Positions 34,857-47,870 of a stretch of 64,000 nucleotides of DNA are shown piece by piece. Below the pieces are notes generated by a model. The model saw only the letters and a list, made by a program, of their open reading frames with translations, had not been told where the DNA came from and did not search any database. The position numbers and the translations under genes are program-made. The first letter of the stretch is position 1. Each line of letters starts with the position of its first letter. Source of the stretch: Nepenthes gracilis (taxonomy: Eukaryota > Streptophyta > Magnoliopsida > Caryophyllales > Nepenthaceae); NCBI GenBank assembly GCA_033239525.1, contig BSYO01000011.1, forward strand, positions 12,489,078 to 12,553,077. Direction: 5' to 3'.

Positions 34857-35674
34857 TGTAACGACCCAGCTTTTGAACATAGGAAATTTTCGGTCATCAA
34901 ACCCTTATAATTCGGTCAACGCCAGTTGACCTGAAAATGTAATAAGAAAGGGTAAATCGGCCTTAAGATGAAATCAAGTTAGGCCCTTACTTGATGAAAA
35001 TCTAGTCCGGATTTCCTTGATGAAGAGTAGTCCGGATTTCCTTTGATGCAAAACAAGTCCGGTTTCATTCTTAAGAATCAAGTCTAGCCAAGGCCGGAGT
35101 ACATTATACGAGTGTAAGGCCGAAGTGACTTGAAGGCCGGAGTGGCTTTGTGTATTGGAGGCCGGAGCAGCTTTGTGGTTGTTAAGGCCGAAGTGGAATT
35201 GTGAGAAGAAAGCCGAAGATGATGATCCGGTCAACAAGTGTTGACCGAAAGTCGTGTAAGAATAATTCGGCAATGGCCCAGAGTACAAAACATAGAGAAT
35301 CCCCGACGTCGAGTCAAAATAATACGTTAAGGATGGTAATCTCGTCAACGAGTGTTGACCGGAATGCGTAAGGGGAGGAGTACTCCGGTCGACTTGAAAC
35401 GTTGGCCAGGAAACGTAAATGGGGGAAGGACGGAAAAAAGGAAAGTGAATCGGTCAACGCCAGGATACGTAATCTGGAAACCACTATAAATAAGGAAACC
35501 GAATAAGATGAAATAAAAATTAATAAGGAAACTGTGTATAAGGAAATAACCGGTAAGGAAACTTGGTAATAAGGAAACCAATTATAAGGAAATAATATAT
35601 AATAAGGAAACCTTATAATTAGGGAATTCTAGGAAGTTGCCAAACCCTAACGACGACTACCAGGCCCAAGGGCC

Positions 35675-35682
35675 TATAAATA
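35675..35682 (+). promoter_or_regulatory. TATA box of S LTR
   Basis: TATAAATA after GGGCC; the same sequence and context recur at 49,922, 52,256 and 60,648 in the other S LTRs. It would mark the start of the retrotransposon transcript about 30 bases downstream. Inferred from position and conservation. Confidence 0.6.
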
Positions 35683-35998
35683 AGAATTAGAGAGCAGGGA
35701 AAAAGGGGCACTCGATAGGGCTTGCTAGTATGGGAAGACCACAAGTTCAAGGCGAAATAAAGAAATACAAGCAAGATACTCACCCCTGTTTTCAAGTTCA
35801 TGATTATGCATGATTTTTAGTATATTTGATATTATATGAACTTATACGATGTTTGCTTTGTCCTTTTCATATCTGATGCTTAAAGTATGATTATTTGTCG
35901 ATAATTGCATGTTTAAGGAAAAAGACTTCATGATGCTTGATTTTGTTCTGCTGGAAGTATGATTATCTGTTGATTTATATGAATTTTGATAATTGTGT

Positions 35999-36960
35999 GT
36001 TTAAAGAAAAGAACTCCGCCTTCATAAGAAAAGTACTCCGGCCTTTTGAGATAAAAGCACTCCGTCTTTTTAAGAAAATGCCCTCCATCCAAAGAACTCC
36101 GATCTTTTTAGGAACAAAGTACTCCGTCCTCTTTTGAAAAAGTATTGCTGTTTTTAAGGAGAGGAGCTCCGTCCTTTACATTTTAAGAAGCACTCCGTCC
36201 TTTGTTTGAAAAAGAACTCCATCATTTGTCAAAGAAAAATCACTATGGATTTTAGAGCGTCTTATTTTAAAGAAACAGAGCTCCGGCTTTTAGAGCTTCG
36301 GCTTTTAAAAGAAAAAGAACTCCATATATTAAAGAAAAGTCACTCCGGCTTTAGCACTCCGGATTTTAAAGAAAAGTCACTCCGGTTTTAGAGCTCCGGA
36401 TTTTAAAGAAAGAATCACTCCGGATTTTAAAGAAAGAATCAGTCCGGTTTTAGAAGCTCCGCCCTTCTGAGAAAGAACTCCGCCTTTGAAGAAGAACTCC
36501 GCATTTTGAGCAAAGTACGCCGCCAAGAGCTCCGGTTTTCGAACTCCGTCTTTTTAAGAAAACGACTTCGGCTTTAAGACGATTAAAGAAAAAAGTACTC
36601 CATCCTCTTTAGAAAATGAGCACCGGACTTTGATGAAAAAGCACTCCGCCTATTTAAGAAAAAGTACCCCATCCTTTTAAGAAAGAACTTCGGCCTTTAT
36701 GAATGAAGAACTCCGACTTTTAAGGACTTCAGATTTCAGAAAAGAACTCTGCCCTTTTAAAAGAACTTCAGCTTTTGGAATTCCGGCTTTTAATGAAAAA
36801 CAACTCCCGCTTTCAGTAAAAAGAGCTCCGTACTTTTGCTGAAAATTTACTTCGTCCTTGTTAGAAAAAAAGAGCTCCGGACTTTTGGGAAAACGTACTC
36901 TGTCCTTTTTGAGAATTATTTCCTTTTAGAAGAACTTCGCCCTTATAAAGCACTCCGATT
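35999..36960. repeat. Degenerate ACTCCG repeat array in S LTR
   Basis: Dozens of loosely spaced motifs of the type AAAGAACTCCG(G/T)CTTTT at 20-40-bp intervals. Only about three units near 36,330-36,430 have the 38-bp form that is expanded in the other S copies. Confidence 0.85.
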
Positions 36961-38035
36961 TTAAGGAAAAGACTTCCTGCTTTGACGAATAAGACTGATG
37001 ACTTTTAAGAAAGGAATCTTTGGGTTTAAGATGAAGGAAAGGTTATATGGACTTCAACTGATGAAGTTAAGAACAAAGGCTTTAAAAAGAAGAAAAATGT
37101 ATTAATCCGGATAGCAGGTGGAACTCTATGACTTCCGACTTCTGAACTATGATGTATGGCCATGAAAAGATATGAACCATGAACCGAGTCTCCCCTAAAC
37201 TTGCTGTTAAAGCTGGATGAAGGATATTGGAGTGACACTCGAGGATTTCCTCCTAGGCCACGGGAGGGGACTTTCTGGTGGCATAAGAACTATGGACTAC
37301 GGCCCCGTATGCCGGGTTAAAGGCATTACCTCCCACCCCGGGGAGCATAATGAGGGAATAGGCTTTAGGTTGTGGGGTTACACACAACCCGTCCTCGATG
37401 TTGTCGGCTCCCGTCCTGTCCCTAAAGATGATAAGAATTTTCAATGGTGTTATGAGTTTTCAGAAGACAAGGTAATAAGAAAAAGACTAAGGAACTTCCG
37501 AACTAAAAGACATGATGATTTTTGTGTGTTAAATTATATTCGCTTATATATATATATGTTTATGTTCTCTGTTTTCTACATGTGAGTATTTTGCTGGGCT
37601 TTGTAACTCATTATTGCCACTTTTTAGATGATGAAAGGCTTATAGAGGACGAAGTCGAGTAGAACCATATGATATAGCTAGCAGGCCGGAGCTGATCAAT
37701 GAAGAGCTTAATTTTATTTCCTTTTGATGTTTTGAGAAGACTTGTAAAAAATGATTCCTCTATTTATGTCTCTATGGATGTTGTTAGTATGTTTCTGTAA
37801 TTTTTCTTATGGTTAATGTTATTAAGAGGTTTAGTAAGCATCTAAGACTTTCAAGTCCGGTTAAATGTTGGCCGGTCTGGTGTGAAAATTATCAGAAGGC
37901 CAACTCATGAAGTTCGGCCTCATGAATCCTGTGTAAAAGAAAAGAAAAAAATTTTAGGTCCTTATTTATTATTTATCTTTTTAAGACCTGATGGCGACTT
38001 TATTTGTGTAATTAAGTACGGGCCGTCACACATTC

Positions 38036-38207
38036 TCAATCTCAGACATATTCAAACCTAAGCTAACCCATTAGGATAGCAAGAACTGTCTACTCTAACT
38101 TAATTGTCCTATGTCTACATCCACTTATTAGATCAATATTAATCTATCTTAAGTTTTCGCATACGATTCAGATCAAATCTTAGGCATCTCTTTTCTCTAA
38201 TACCAAA
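38036..38207 (-). other. R2 element leader with PBS at 38,195-38,205
   Basis: The minus strand reads TGGTATTAGAG two bases after the R2 LTR end (TATCACA). This is one mismatch from the initiator tRNA-Met PBS. It shows that R2 here is a 5' LTR in minus sense whose internal region extends to the left. Confidence 0.6.
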
Positions 38208-40800
38208 TGTGATAGATCATATTTTCTGCCAAAAATTCAATAGAATTTCGCCTGTAATATGGACATCTGCCACGTATAAAACCTATTAAACAACCAATAC
38301 AACAATAATAATCCATCCCAAACTACTCTAACACAACTAGAAAACTCATCCGATACAAATCCCAACATCTAGACATGCACAACTACTACTCAGATTCACA
38401 ACTCTTCACAAGATCCAATAGTCATATATAAGTCGTGGCTCCAATACTGTGTATCTAAACACAATATTGACTAAAGATAGATACCACTAGGTACCTATTA
38501 CAAATCAAAATATCCTACAGAAGTATAAATAAATCCAAACGACAGCGAAAAACTAAACTATCTGATGATCAGTTATTTTGTACAATATACATTAACAAAC
38601 CTAATTGAAAAGAGACTAATACAATTAACTATAATATATAAGATCTATGAAATATAAATCTTCCACTATCGTCTTCCAAGTCCAAAGTTTAGTCCACTTC
38701 TAGCCTCTATTTCATCCTGATAGAAAATATCAGACTTGTGCGAATTTGGAGGCAAAGAGAAGTAAGGGTGAGCTAACAACTCAGCAAGTGCAACGTTATC
38801 AAAGATGGTAACAATATAAGCGAAATAAAGCAAAGGAGACATATGACCGTAATGTGGATGCGCAATTATAAAACATGCTCGAATGTACTTTGGAGTGCAA
38901 TTGATTACTCATGTTTGTCTTTCTTTTTCCTTAAAATGTAATTTATACATTATTACTCATCTTTGTGGACCTGAGTCAGTAAGCCTTACTAATTAAAGGT
39001 GTGGAAGAATGATGAAAGGATCATAATATACCACATGTTCTAAGGTCATAAGCTCCTATTATCGACCCAGAGGCGGGCCATCACATATTGCCCGTAAACA
39101 AGCCACAAGGCCCCCACAAAGTTTTTTCCAGGGCCCAAGGACAGTTATCGTCCTTCCATAGTAATATTCAAAGGCTTACCAAGAGTATTATCCACTACAA
39201 TACGCGGGCAGGATAATCCTTGAGTCTCTACTGTAATGTTATTAGCAGGCTATGGGGTACTACCTCCATATCACAATTCCATAGTCCTAGTTTCATAGGT
39301 TATTATTCATTTGAGGAAAGATCCACCATATTTTCTTTTATAATATCTCCATCCAAGAGAATTATTCGATTGCATATCATATTGTGGACTTCCCTCTGAT
39401 TTCATGTACGATTATTATCTTTCTTTCGGATTTAAATCTTCTCATGACTTAAATTACATATACATATACGAATTTCATAAACATAGGGAAGAATAGAAAT
39501 TCTTACCACTGAGAGGCAATTATAACTTTAGAGACTTTTAGATCACATTTCCTTCACAATTAGTTAACGAACATATTTTTTAGAATAACAATTAAGCATA
39601 TGCAAACATATATGCAACTTAATTAACAATTATACAACATAAAATTAAGCAAAATTCATCAAAATGCCTTGGGTGAACAGTACCTATGAATAGTGCCCAG
39701 TGCATATTTCGGATGATTCTCAAAATTTCGGGCATCCAATGGGTGATTTATCAAATTCAAGGTATGGGTAAATATAATCCTAAGTCAATTTATGTATTAA
39801 ACTTGAAATATGTGCTCAAACGAGGTCCGGGCGCGGGTTTAGGGTTTCATGAACGGGAACTCACATAATTCTATCAAATCAGGTATCCAATTGGTAAATT
39901 AACTTACCTAGGGTGTGGGTAATGGTATTCTAGACTTAATTTATGCACAATCTCTAAAAATCGGGGGTCAAAATCCACCCAAACATCGGTGAACAGTACC
40001 CGCACGAGGGTGAGGATTTTAGACATGTAAAACAGTGAGAAAACAATGAATCAGACGATGAAATTTACATATATGCATAATTAGGTTAAGGGCATCACAA
40101 ATTTATGCATGGGTCGGGTGTTAGGACGATAATATCCAAAGGAGATCAAACAAAAACCAATAAAATGGGAGAAAAAAGGTATCGATGCACTTACCTCGAC
40201 GAGCTCTACGATTTCTCCAACTAGCTCAAAGCCGGAATCCTTCCCGAGGGCCTTCGTTTGGCCGCCTCTCTCTCTTGTCCCTCCTCTCTCTCTCTATCTG
40301 AACGTTGCTTCTTTTTCCTCTCTCTCTCCCCACTTCCGCAACGGTTATAAAAAGCACGCACGCAGCTTTTATGCGTAATGACGCTCAATTACCGCTCAAG
40401 CGGTCATCGAGCGCCATTGCACCCGAAGGGCCATTGCTCGAGCACCCATCGGGCACTGGTCGAGTGCCCGTCTAGCCCGCGTCAAGCCTGCATCGAGCCT
40501 ACTTCAAATTTTCGCCGTCTGGGATCCGTTTTGATCATTCTAACTCAATATTTCACATCCTTGGACTCTAATTTTGATTATATAATATTAATAAGTCATA
40601 ATTATTATAATTTAAAACTCAAAATCCCATTTATAGCTTAAGATTTCACGATTTACAATTTTGATTCCCAATTTTACCGATTCCGGATTTTTAGACTTTT
40701 CAATCCGATTCCTCAAGTTTTTGTTGACTTTAATTCACCTATTTTAATTTAATTATCTTCCAATTACTATATTTTAGAACTAGGAACCTCACCACTCATT
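38208..40800 (-). mobile_element. R2-family LTR with adjacent PBS
   Basis: The + strand edge is TGTGATAGATCATATTTT, which aligns with the R1 edge (TATAACATATCATATTTT); R1 and R2 share the following NAAATTCNGTAGAATTT segment and are related LTR families. Paralogues are at 3,612-5,150 (same direction) and 24,496-26,532 (inverted). A CT-rich stretch near 40,265-40,330 lies in the leader region. The far edge is not defined because both direct copies run on into block H; 40,800 is approximate. Confidence 0.6.
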
Positions 40801-41601
40801 TTTATGATATCTTGAAAAATGGTACCTTATAATGAAAATATAAATTTTCTCTAAGATGAGAAAATTATGAAGAAGAAATAAGATTATGAATAAGAATTTT
40901 CACTATAAAATTTTAAGAAGTAAAAAAATTAAACCAAGAATTTTCATTTCAACAGATAGTATCCCATGATATATCATAGGATATTATAGTGTAGATCATT
41001 TTCTGAATAAGTATTATTTTATGATTTTGACCCCATCTACCTGGAGACAATATGTAGTATCATCCTATCTTCGGGATGTAAATAAGATAGATAAGGCTTT
41101 TGATTTGTGTAGACTAAATATAATCCATCCTATCTTTAAGATGTAAATAAGGAAGAAGTATCATTGTGTTATGCAATTTTAAACTTTTAACTATGTGGAC
41201 TAATACAATTTAGACATCGATTGAATACTCTGTTAGCTGGTAAGGCCTACTAACCCTAATTCCTCAAGTTAAGAAAGGTAAGAAGTGTTGAAAACCAAAA
41301 AGAATTATGTACATTAAAAAGAAAGTCAATTTCATCATGAAAATATTTTGAAAGTATAATGTATTTTCATATGCTTCACAACTCCTATTCCTCTATATGA
41401 CATATTTTTTTATAAGAATATGCATATCCTTGACTATTATATTTTTACTGAGTTTTTGACTCACTCTCTTACTATTTTTTTTTCCTTTAGATACTTCGTA
41501 GGAGTTCAAGCCTGAAACAAAAGTAAAGAAGAATCATTAAATATGCGGTAATCAATAATGATGTAATTAGTTTAGTTTAAGTGATGACGTAAGAACTTAT
41601 A

Positions 41602-41804
41602 TGTAATGTCCCCGGGCAACCCGCATATAGATATTGTCCGCTTTGGGCCAGGAAATTTCATAGCATCCCAAGCAAAACCAGCCCGCACGGTTTTATTCTT
41701 GGCAGAAGGCCTCCACCGCCTCCAAAACGCGTCTACAAGGAAAAGGTTTCCACGGATTATAAAGCATGATTTGTTCACCTCCCCATCCGATATGGGACAC
41801 CACA
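41602..41804. mobile_element. 203-bp mini-LTR (solo LTR or TRIM-like)
   Basis: Begins TGTAATGTCCCC and ends GGGACACCACA (TG...CA, with GTCCC/GGGAC as inverted edges). TTATA flanks it at 41,597-41,601 and 41,805-41,809. The paralogous block at about 5,905-5,920 reads AAACTTATAAATTT with no insertion, which is the empty site. The sequence contains AAAGCGGACAATATCT on the minus strand and a GACGCGTTTTGG segment on the same strand. I recall similar short LTRs as widespread in plant genomes but cannot name the family with confidence. Confidence 0.85.
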
Positions 41805-43634
41805 TTATAAATTTATAAGCATCTCAAAAATATAAATTTTAGTATTAATAATTTAGAAATATGCTCGTAAATTTCTTACGGTTATCTTGTAAGTTTCAAT
41901 ATAATTTTTATAAGATGAGTTTAGAATTTTAGTTGGCATCTTTCCTTATCATAAGTTGACATTATATTATTGTTGAATGAATATCAGAGCCATCGATGAT
42001 TTGCATTGTATTTTTAGATCCTGTATATTATGGTTTGTTGTGATTTATAAATTATTAAGGTAAGTATATGTTCCCTATAATTAAAATGGATATAAGAATG
42101 CAGGACGTAATAAAATCGAAAGAATAGTTGACTATTCATTTAATTCAAATAAGACTTTTAACGTTGCTTTGTCCCAGTCAACCCCGGGTGAGTTACTTAG
42201 GCTAATGTGTGTTTAATCCGAATTAGCGTTACTTTCGGTGTAGGTAACCGTACTAATCATTCTTAGCACAATCTCAAAAATGCAAGTAAAAAGGTGGGTC
42301 CCTTCCAAAAAGCCAAAAAAAAAAAAAAAAAAAGAGGTTGAAATGAGTGTTCATAACATCCCTTATGAATGAAATAACTTTATTATTTAATCTAAAAATT
42401 ATTTTAAGTTCGAATTATATTTGTATTTAAAATAATTTCAAATAATAATTACAATAATATAATTTTAAAATATTACCACTTAAGACAAATAAAATTGTAC
42501 TTTTTTTATAATTAATGATAAACTTTATAAAATATTTTTTAATATTTTCTAAGTTTTATTTTGAAGTAAGGTTGATTAAAATTAAATTTGATTCAAATAT
42601 GAGTTCATTTTAGATAAAATTTATAGTCAATAAATCAGATAGGACCATACAAGATTCAATCACACTAGCCAAAAGACTTGACCAAGTCTGTTTAAAAGTA
42701 GAATTAGGCTGATTCAAGCTAATTCATTGGTATTTCTTATTTTTATTATATTTATCTAAGAATTTATATTTTTATAACAAATACTAAAAACATATAATAC
42801 TTTAAAAATTATATTTAGGATAAAATATTATTTAAGTATATATTTTACTGAAAAATATTTATTAAAATTTATTAATTATATAAAAATATATAATATATAG
42901 AAAAAAAATTTTAATTATTATTTACTTAAAATAAAAATATATTTTAAAAAATATAATCTGGGTCGAGCTAGACCATATCAAACATTTTAACCGATGACTA
43001 TGCCTAATTAAAAAACTAATTACGTATAATTTTATAGTAGTATTAATTTATAACAATTTTATATATTGCTCAAATCTTCTAAAATTTTAAATTGGTAAAC
43101 TAGACTGATCGGGTGGTCCAACTTTGGTATTGTTTATTACAAATAAAAGAACAACAAATTGGACTGATTTAATTAAATTTTTTGATTTTTATATTTTAAA
43201 ATATTTTTAAAAAAATAGTATTATTTTTAAAACTTGAAATTTATAACTTTATGTAATGACAAATTATTATGTTTTTTGATATCTCAAGAACAATATTTTT
43301 AGTAGCTATCTTCAAGTATAGTATCCCGTACATTCAAAAAGCAAAAAATATAACAAAAATATTGATAATTGAATAATATTAAAAATAACATTAGTAATAA
43401 TAATGTTATAATAATAATAAGAAAACTACCTTACCAAGACCACTAACGGTGACAAAAATTTAAAGTGCACTATTATGATTTACATATAATCCTTTTTGTA
43501 ACTATTTTTTGACCATTTTCAGGAGCTACAATATTCTAGTTGAAGAGATACTTGTGTGTGTGAGTTTGAATATGTCTTTTTGAAGGATCTTTTGAATTTG
43601 CTAGTAAATCGGAAGGTTAAATTTTATTTAGAGA

Positions 43635-43787
43635 TTATGTCGGGGAGCGACGCCAGTGTCAAAGGTCCCATATAGAATGACACTGTCAAAGTTGAATGAC
43701 AAATATCATGAATTATTGGAGAAAGCTTTCATTAAGTCAAGTGCAATACCTTATGGTGTATAGGTATTGTTTGTGAAAAAAGAATGG
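43635..43787 (+). pseudogene. Ty3/gypsy reverse-transcriptase fragment
   Basis: Fifty-one codons in one frame with a single stop. It reads GATPVSKVPYRM, then ELLEKAFIKSS, then PYGV, a stop, and VLFVKK. This is the entry block of gypsy RT, which in intact elements continues into the CIDYR segment. That segment and the YXDD box are not found downstream. It is the clearest sign that block H derives from a gypsy element in plus sense. Confidence 0.8.
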
Positions 43788-45518
43788 TTAACCTCTGTAG
43801 CTATGCATAGCTTTCATAAATCAGTCCAATGTTCTTCGAGTTGGGAAAGAGTAATGTGAATGGCCGCCTTAAGAATCACCAAGATTTTCAATTGAGGGTT
43901 GGCCCATTTTGAGAAAGATTTCTTTCTTTTTGACCTCATTCTTGAGGTCAATACTAGCAATTGGGGGACCTCAGCCTTATTAGTTTGGCCCGTGACTTTA
44001 TCCCATAAGACTTTAGAAACTTCGACATGTATTGTATCTATGCTGCTAAAATTTCAATGTTTGGATTAGTTGATAGATGGGTACTCTTTTAGCTACATTC
44101 CTATAGAATGAAATCACGAGGTTGGGCATCCTATAGCGGTTAGCTTGATTGTCATTGTACTCTCACGTTCACTATTTTTTCTTTGTCAAATAGGAGAGAG
44201 GCTTTTGGAGAGGTGTGATCTTGATTAGGTAAGAACAAATAACTAAATCATGTTATCACAGACAGTGCTAATGATTTGTATTTTAAATCTTGATTGTTGT
44301 CTGAGCGGAGTCTGGTTGGATCTTCAAATTTTAACATTTGAATTTTATACATCACAATATTTAATAAGAGATCAAATGATACAAGATTTACTTTCTAAGA
44401 TGTTCTTCGATGTACAAATTAAAAATCTTTCTTAAGTAATGAAAGTGTAATGAGAATATTTAGGATAAAAAAGAGTTGAGAATTAAAAGGTTTGGGTCTA
44501 TAATTTTTAGAATTTGTAAGTTTTTAGTGGACAACAACCTTATACTCACTTTTTCATATTTTTCCTCCTCCTTTTTACTTTTATGAGAAGCGAATTAATT
44601 TATAATTTTACTACCAACTAGTAACAATTTTATAAAAAGAAATAATTATTTATTATTTTAAATTATTATATTGATTGGGATTTTACAGTTGTCTATTGAA
44701 TACATTAATTGCCAGTTAAATTCGATTATTCATTTATCAATTTATATAACGATGTATCGCAATTAACTGTCTGGTTTAAATAACCGTTCGGCTATTCAAT
44801 ACTTTGATTTTTAGTATCTCGAATAGTCTGGTTATTCAACTATTCGGTAATTCAATTGTTCAATCAGATTTCTTTTAGATTCAAGTATAATAATTCGATT
44901 GATCCATCACTTTTCATGGGTTCACTATTTATGGGCCCTTTATTTTTGTCAGTTGGATTGGCTTTATTTTAGTAAGTATCTAACAAGATTAAGCTTGGTT
45001 TTGAAATGAAAGTATCTCTAATATGTGATGAGAGATTGCGTTAGACCAAGTTACTCAAGAAAAGAATGTAACTATGTCTTTCAATAGTTAAAATTAGACA
45101 TGCTTATATTGGTCTATGAAAGTATTGAATACTTGTATTTTATTAAAAAAAATTAAAAGTATCTAAAAATATTAAATGTTATGAAAATATAAAATATTTT
45201 TATGAAAAATTATTCCATAAAACAAATGTAATAACAGTATTCAAATAAGAAGTCATTTATATAAAAAATATGGTTAAATGTTATGAAAAAATATGGTTAG
45301 AGGACAACAACCTTATACTTGCCTTTTCAGATTTTTTTCTCCTCCTTTTTACTTTTATGAGAAGTGAATTAATTTATAAGTTTACTACCAACTGGCAATA
45401 ACAATTTTATAAAAAGGAATAATTATTCATTATTTTAAATTATTATATTGATTGAGATTTGGATAGCCCAACCATTTCATATGTATTGAGCTTTTGGTTG
45501 CCTATTGAATAAATTAAT

Positions 45519-47870
45519 TATAACATATCATATTTTTAATCAAAAATTCGGTAGAATTTTGATTATAATATGGACGTCAGCCAAATACAAAACCTGTAAA
45601 ATATCCTACATAGCATATATAATTCACAAATTCACCAATACAGGACCTAAAATGCTACAAAATCACACATAGCTCCAACGTCATAATTCCGACATGACGT
45701 TGACTCAAAACAGATACAACAAGGTATCCAAACCAACCATAAAAACCTGCAAAAGTATATATACATACATCTAACCAGCGAAAACTAAACTATTTCTGTT
45801 GCATCATCATCATAGATGGACACTAATACACAAATCCATCAAAAATACAAAATATTTTATCAAAAGATACAAAACATATAACTAAGCCAATAAAGTCATC
45901 TGCCATTGCCTTCAATGCCTAGCCAACTCAAATCCTCTACACTATCTTATCGGGTGTAGCTCATACTCATTTGGACGGAGAAAAATAGTAAAAATGAGTC
46001 AAAGTTCAGTAAGGCACATATATATTTCAATGACACATTCAAAAGTATAATAATGTATAAAGGAAGGAATAGGAATGCATATAATATTATAAATTATGAT
46101 TCGGAAGAGAATGCCTTCATGATTTGTTTCAATTTCCCTTAATTCATTTCTTTTTCCTTTTCTTAGTTATCATTTTATACCGAAGACTTATTTCCGTTGA
46201 GGGTTAGGGGTCAGTAGGCCTCACAGATAAAAGAGTGATCGGTTGTAGCCTGAATTATATTTGCTCCTATACAGTCAAAAGTTATCTCCTCCTACTCAAG
46301 ACCCAGAGGCAGGCCGTCTACATACAATCTCTATAAATAAAGCCAATAGTCACAATGCGGATCCAAAACAGATAACGACTATCCACTATAATATACTAAA
46401 GAATATTAAGGAATATCACCCACTATAAAATACGGTTAGGATAATCATTGAGTTTTTACTGTAACATTTATGACATGTCAAAGTTTATTAAACCTCCATC
46501 CAAGTTCTTAATTTCTTATTTTTTTAGAAAATTCTGCTATTAAGAACAAAATTCTTATTTCTCACTCTATTGGAGAACGGTTAAATTAGTCCATCAATTT
46601 TTCGTTCTGAAGAACGGTTTATAAGTTCATTACTTAATTACATAATTTCTTCTGTCATTAGATTCCTTTCTATAGGCATATTTCGATACATATCTTTATA
46701 TTCCTCATGAGCTTGAGTTCTCACATGATCATAGCTCATACATAATTTTTCTTTGGAACTTAGGAGAATTAAGAATTCATTTTCATTTATTGCCAATTAG
46801 AACTATAAGGCTTTCAATCAGTAATTCTTTCATCATCGGTTCATGACATGGTTTTCAAAACATATCAAATTAATAGATTCATAATGTATAAAAAAATCAT
46901 CATAAGGCTTGGATCATGTGAAGAATTCTTACCACTATAAGTCAAATGTAACTTTAGAGCGTCCGAATATCAAATACTTTCATAAATGCATGTAACATAA
47001 TTTTCAAAGCTAAATCATGTATAAATTACAATTAATTCAGATAAAATCTAAAAAGGGTGCAAGTTAAGGTTTCGATGAGTATAAAACTATACAAAACTAC
47101 CAATTCAGACACCCGATCAATAAATTAATATATTCAAGGTACATGTAACACTATTCTAAAGTCAATTTATGTATAAATTTTAATTTAATTGATGAAATTA
47201 TCTAGGCCGCAGGTTTAGGATTTCATGTCTAAAAACTGGTCAAAATTACAAAATTGAGTATGAAATTCATATATTTGCATACTCAAGTCATGGGTAACAA
47301 TTAGTTATAGTCAAATCATGTATAAAATCTAAAATAACAGATAAAATCGGTTTAGGAGTGAGTTAGGATTACTGGGTGCAAAAATTTGCATGATTCTCAT
47401 AAATCGGACACGAAATCAAAATATTTTCATCCTAGCATTATGGGAATTTCAAAATATAAACATATTCGAATATCAGGATGAGGATACTCGAAGAAAATGA
47501 AACAAAAGTGCAAGAAAACAAAAGATAAGTATGTAAATGCACTTACCTCGGCCCAATCTATCACTTTTCTCATTGGCTCCAACTTGGAATCGGATCTCAA
47601 GACCTTGGATTCTGCTTCTTCCCTCTTCTCTCTCTCTCTCACTCTCTCTTCCCGTGCGTGGAGGACAAAAAATGAGCTGAATGAAACCCTTGCGGGTTTA
47701 TATACCGGGTCGTGCCCAGCAGCACGAGCTTGCCGGATCCGGCCGGGCCTTCCTCTCGCCAACTCGATCAACGGTCCCAAGACTTTACTTTTTTACATAG
47801 ATTAAATTCAATCTTGATCAAATTAACTAAATTACCGACAATTAGGATGTTCGAGAACTGATACATCACA
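45519..47870 (-). mobile_element. R1-family solo LTR, complete (2,352 bp)
   Basis: TTAAT flanks both sides (45,514-45,518 and 47,871-47,875), and block H resumes seamlessly after it, so it is a solo LTR. The right edge is CATCACA; the left edge is TATAAC, where the canonical G of TG is A. The minus strand carries TATATAAA at 47,697-47,704, followed by a leader and a GAGGTAAGTGC splice-donor-like site near 47,545. Both fit an LTR promoter in minus sense. No coding region. Confidence 0.85.
47697..47704 (-). promoter_or_regulatory. TATA box of R1 LTR
   Basis: TATATAAA on the minus strand between GGG-rich flanks; identical at 58,492-58,499 in the duplicate. Supports minus sense for R1. Confidence 0.5.

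Larger units (their letters stand above)
34857..38030 (+). mobile_element. S-family Ty3/gypsy solo LTR, complete (3,174 bp)
   Basis: Begins TGTAACGACCC and ends GGGCCGTCACA. CATTC flanks it on both sides (34,852-34,856 and 38,031-38,035), a perfect 5-bp target duplication, so it is a clean solo LTR. Identity of the start with the sequence after the polypurine tract at 33,475 gives the family and sense. A TATA box TATAAATA lies at 35,675-35,682. The region 35,999-36,960 is a degenerate array rich in ACTCCG, and 37,240-37,420 has a conserved GC-richer block (AAGAACTATGGACTACGG). No coding region. Confidence 0.92.
40800..45518. repeat. Repeat block H, copy III
   Basis: AT-rich block matching 5,150-9,591 and, from about 42,848, 53,681-56,316. 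Two direct subrepeats of about 780 bp occupy its right end (44,520-45,300 and 45,300 onward, resuming after R1 at 47,871). It contains a Ty3/gypsy RT remnant at 43,635-43,787 and a 203-bp mini-LTR at 41,602-41,804. The block is probably the eroded internal part of an old gypsy element; no other domain could be read. Ends with TTAAT, the R1 target duplication. Confidence 0.6.

Noticed and set aside
37217..37585. 122-codon frame in the S solo LTR
   Set aside because: Within a non-coding LTR; the corresponding region at 62,340-62,640 is frameshifted.
41572..41818. Frames of 70-77 codons on both strands
   Set aside because: They coincide with the 203-bp mini-LTR and disappear in the empty-site paralogue.
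43800..44230. Continuation of gypsy RT after the FVKK block
   Set aside because: I could not find CIDYR, YXDD or other RT blocks in any frame, so the annotation stops at 43,787.
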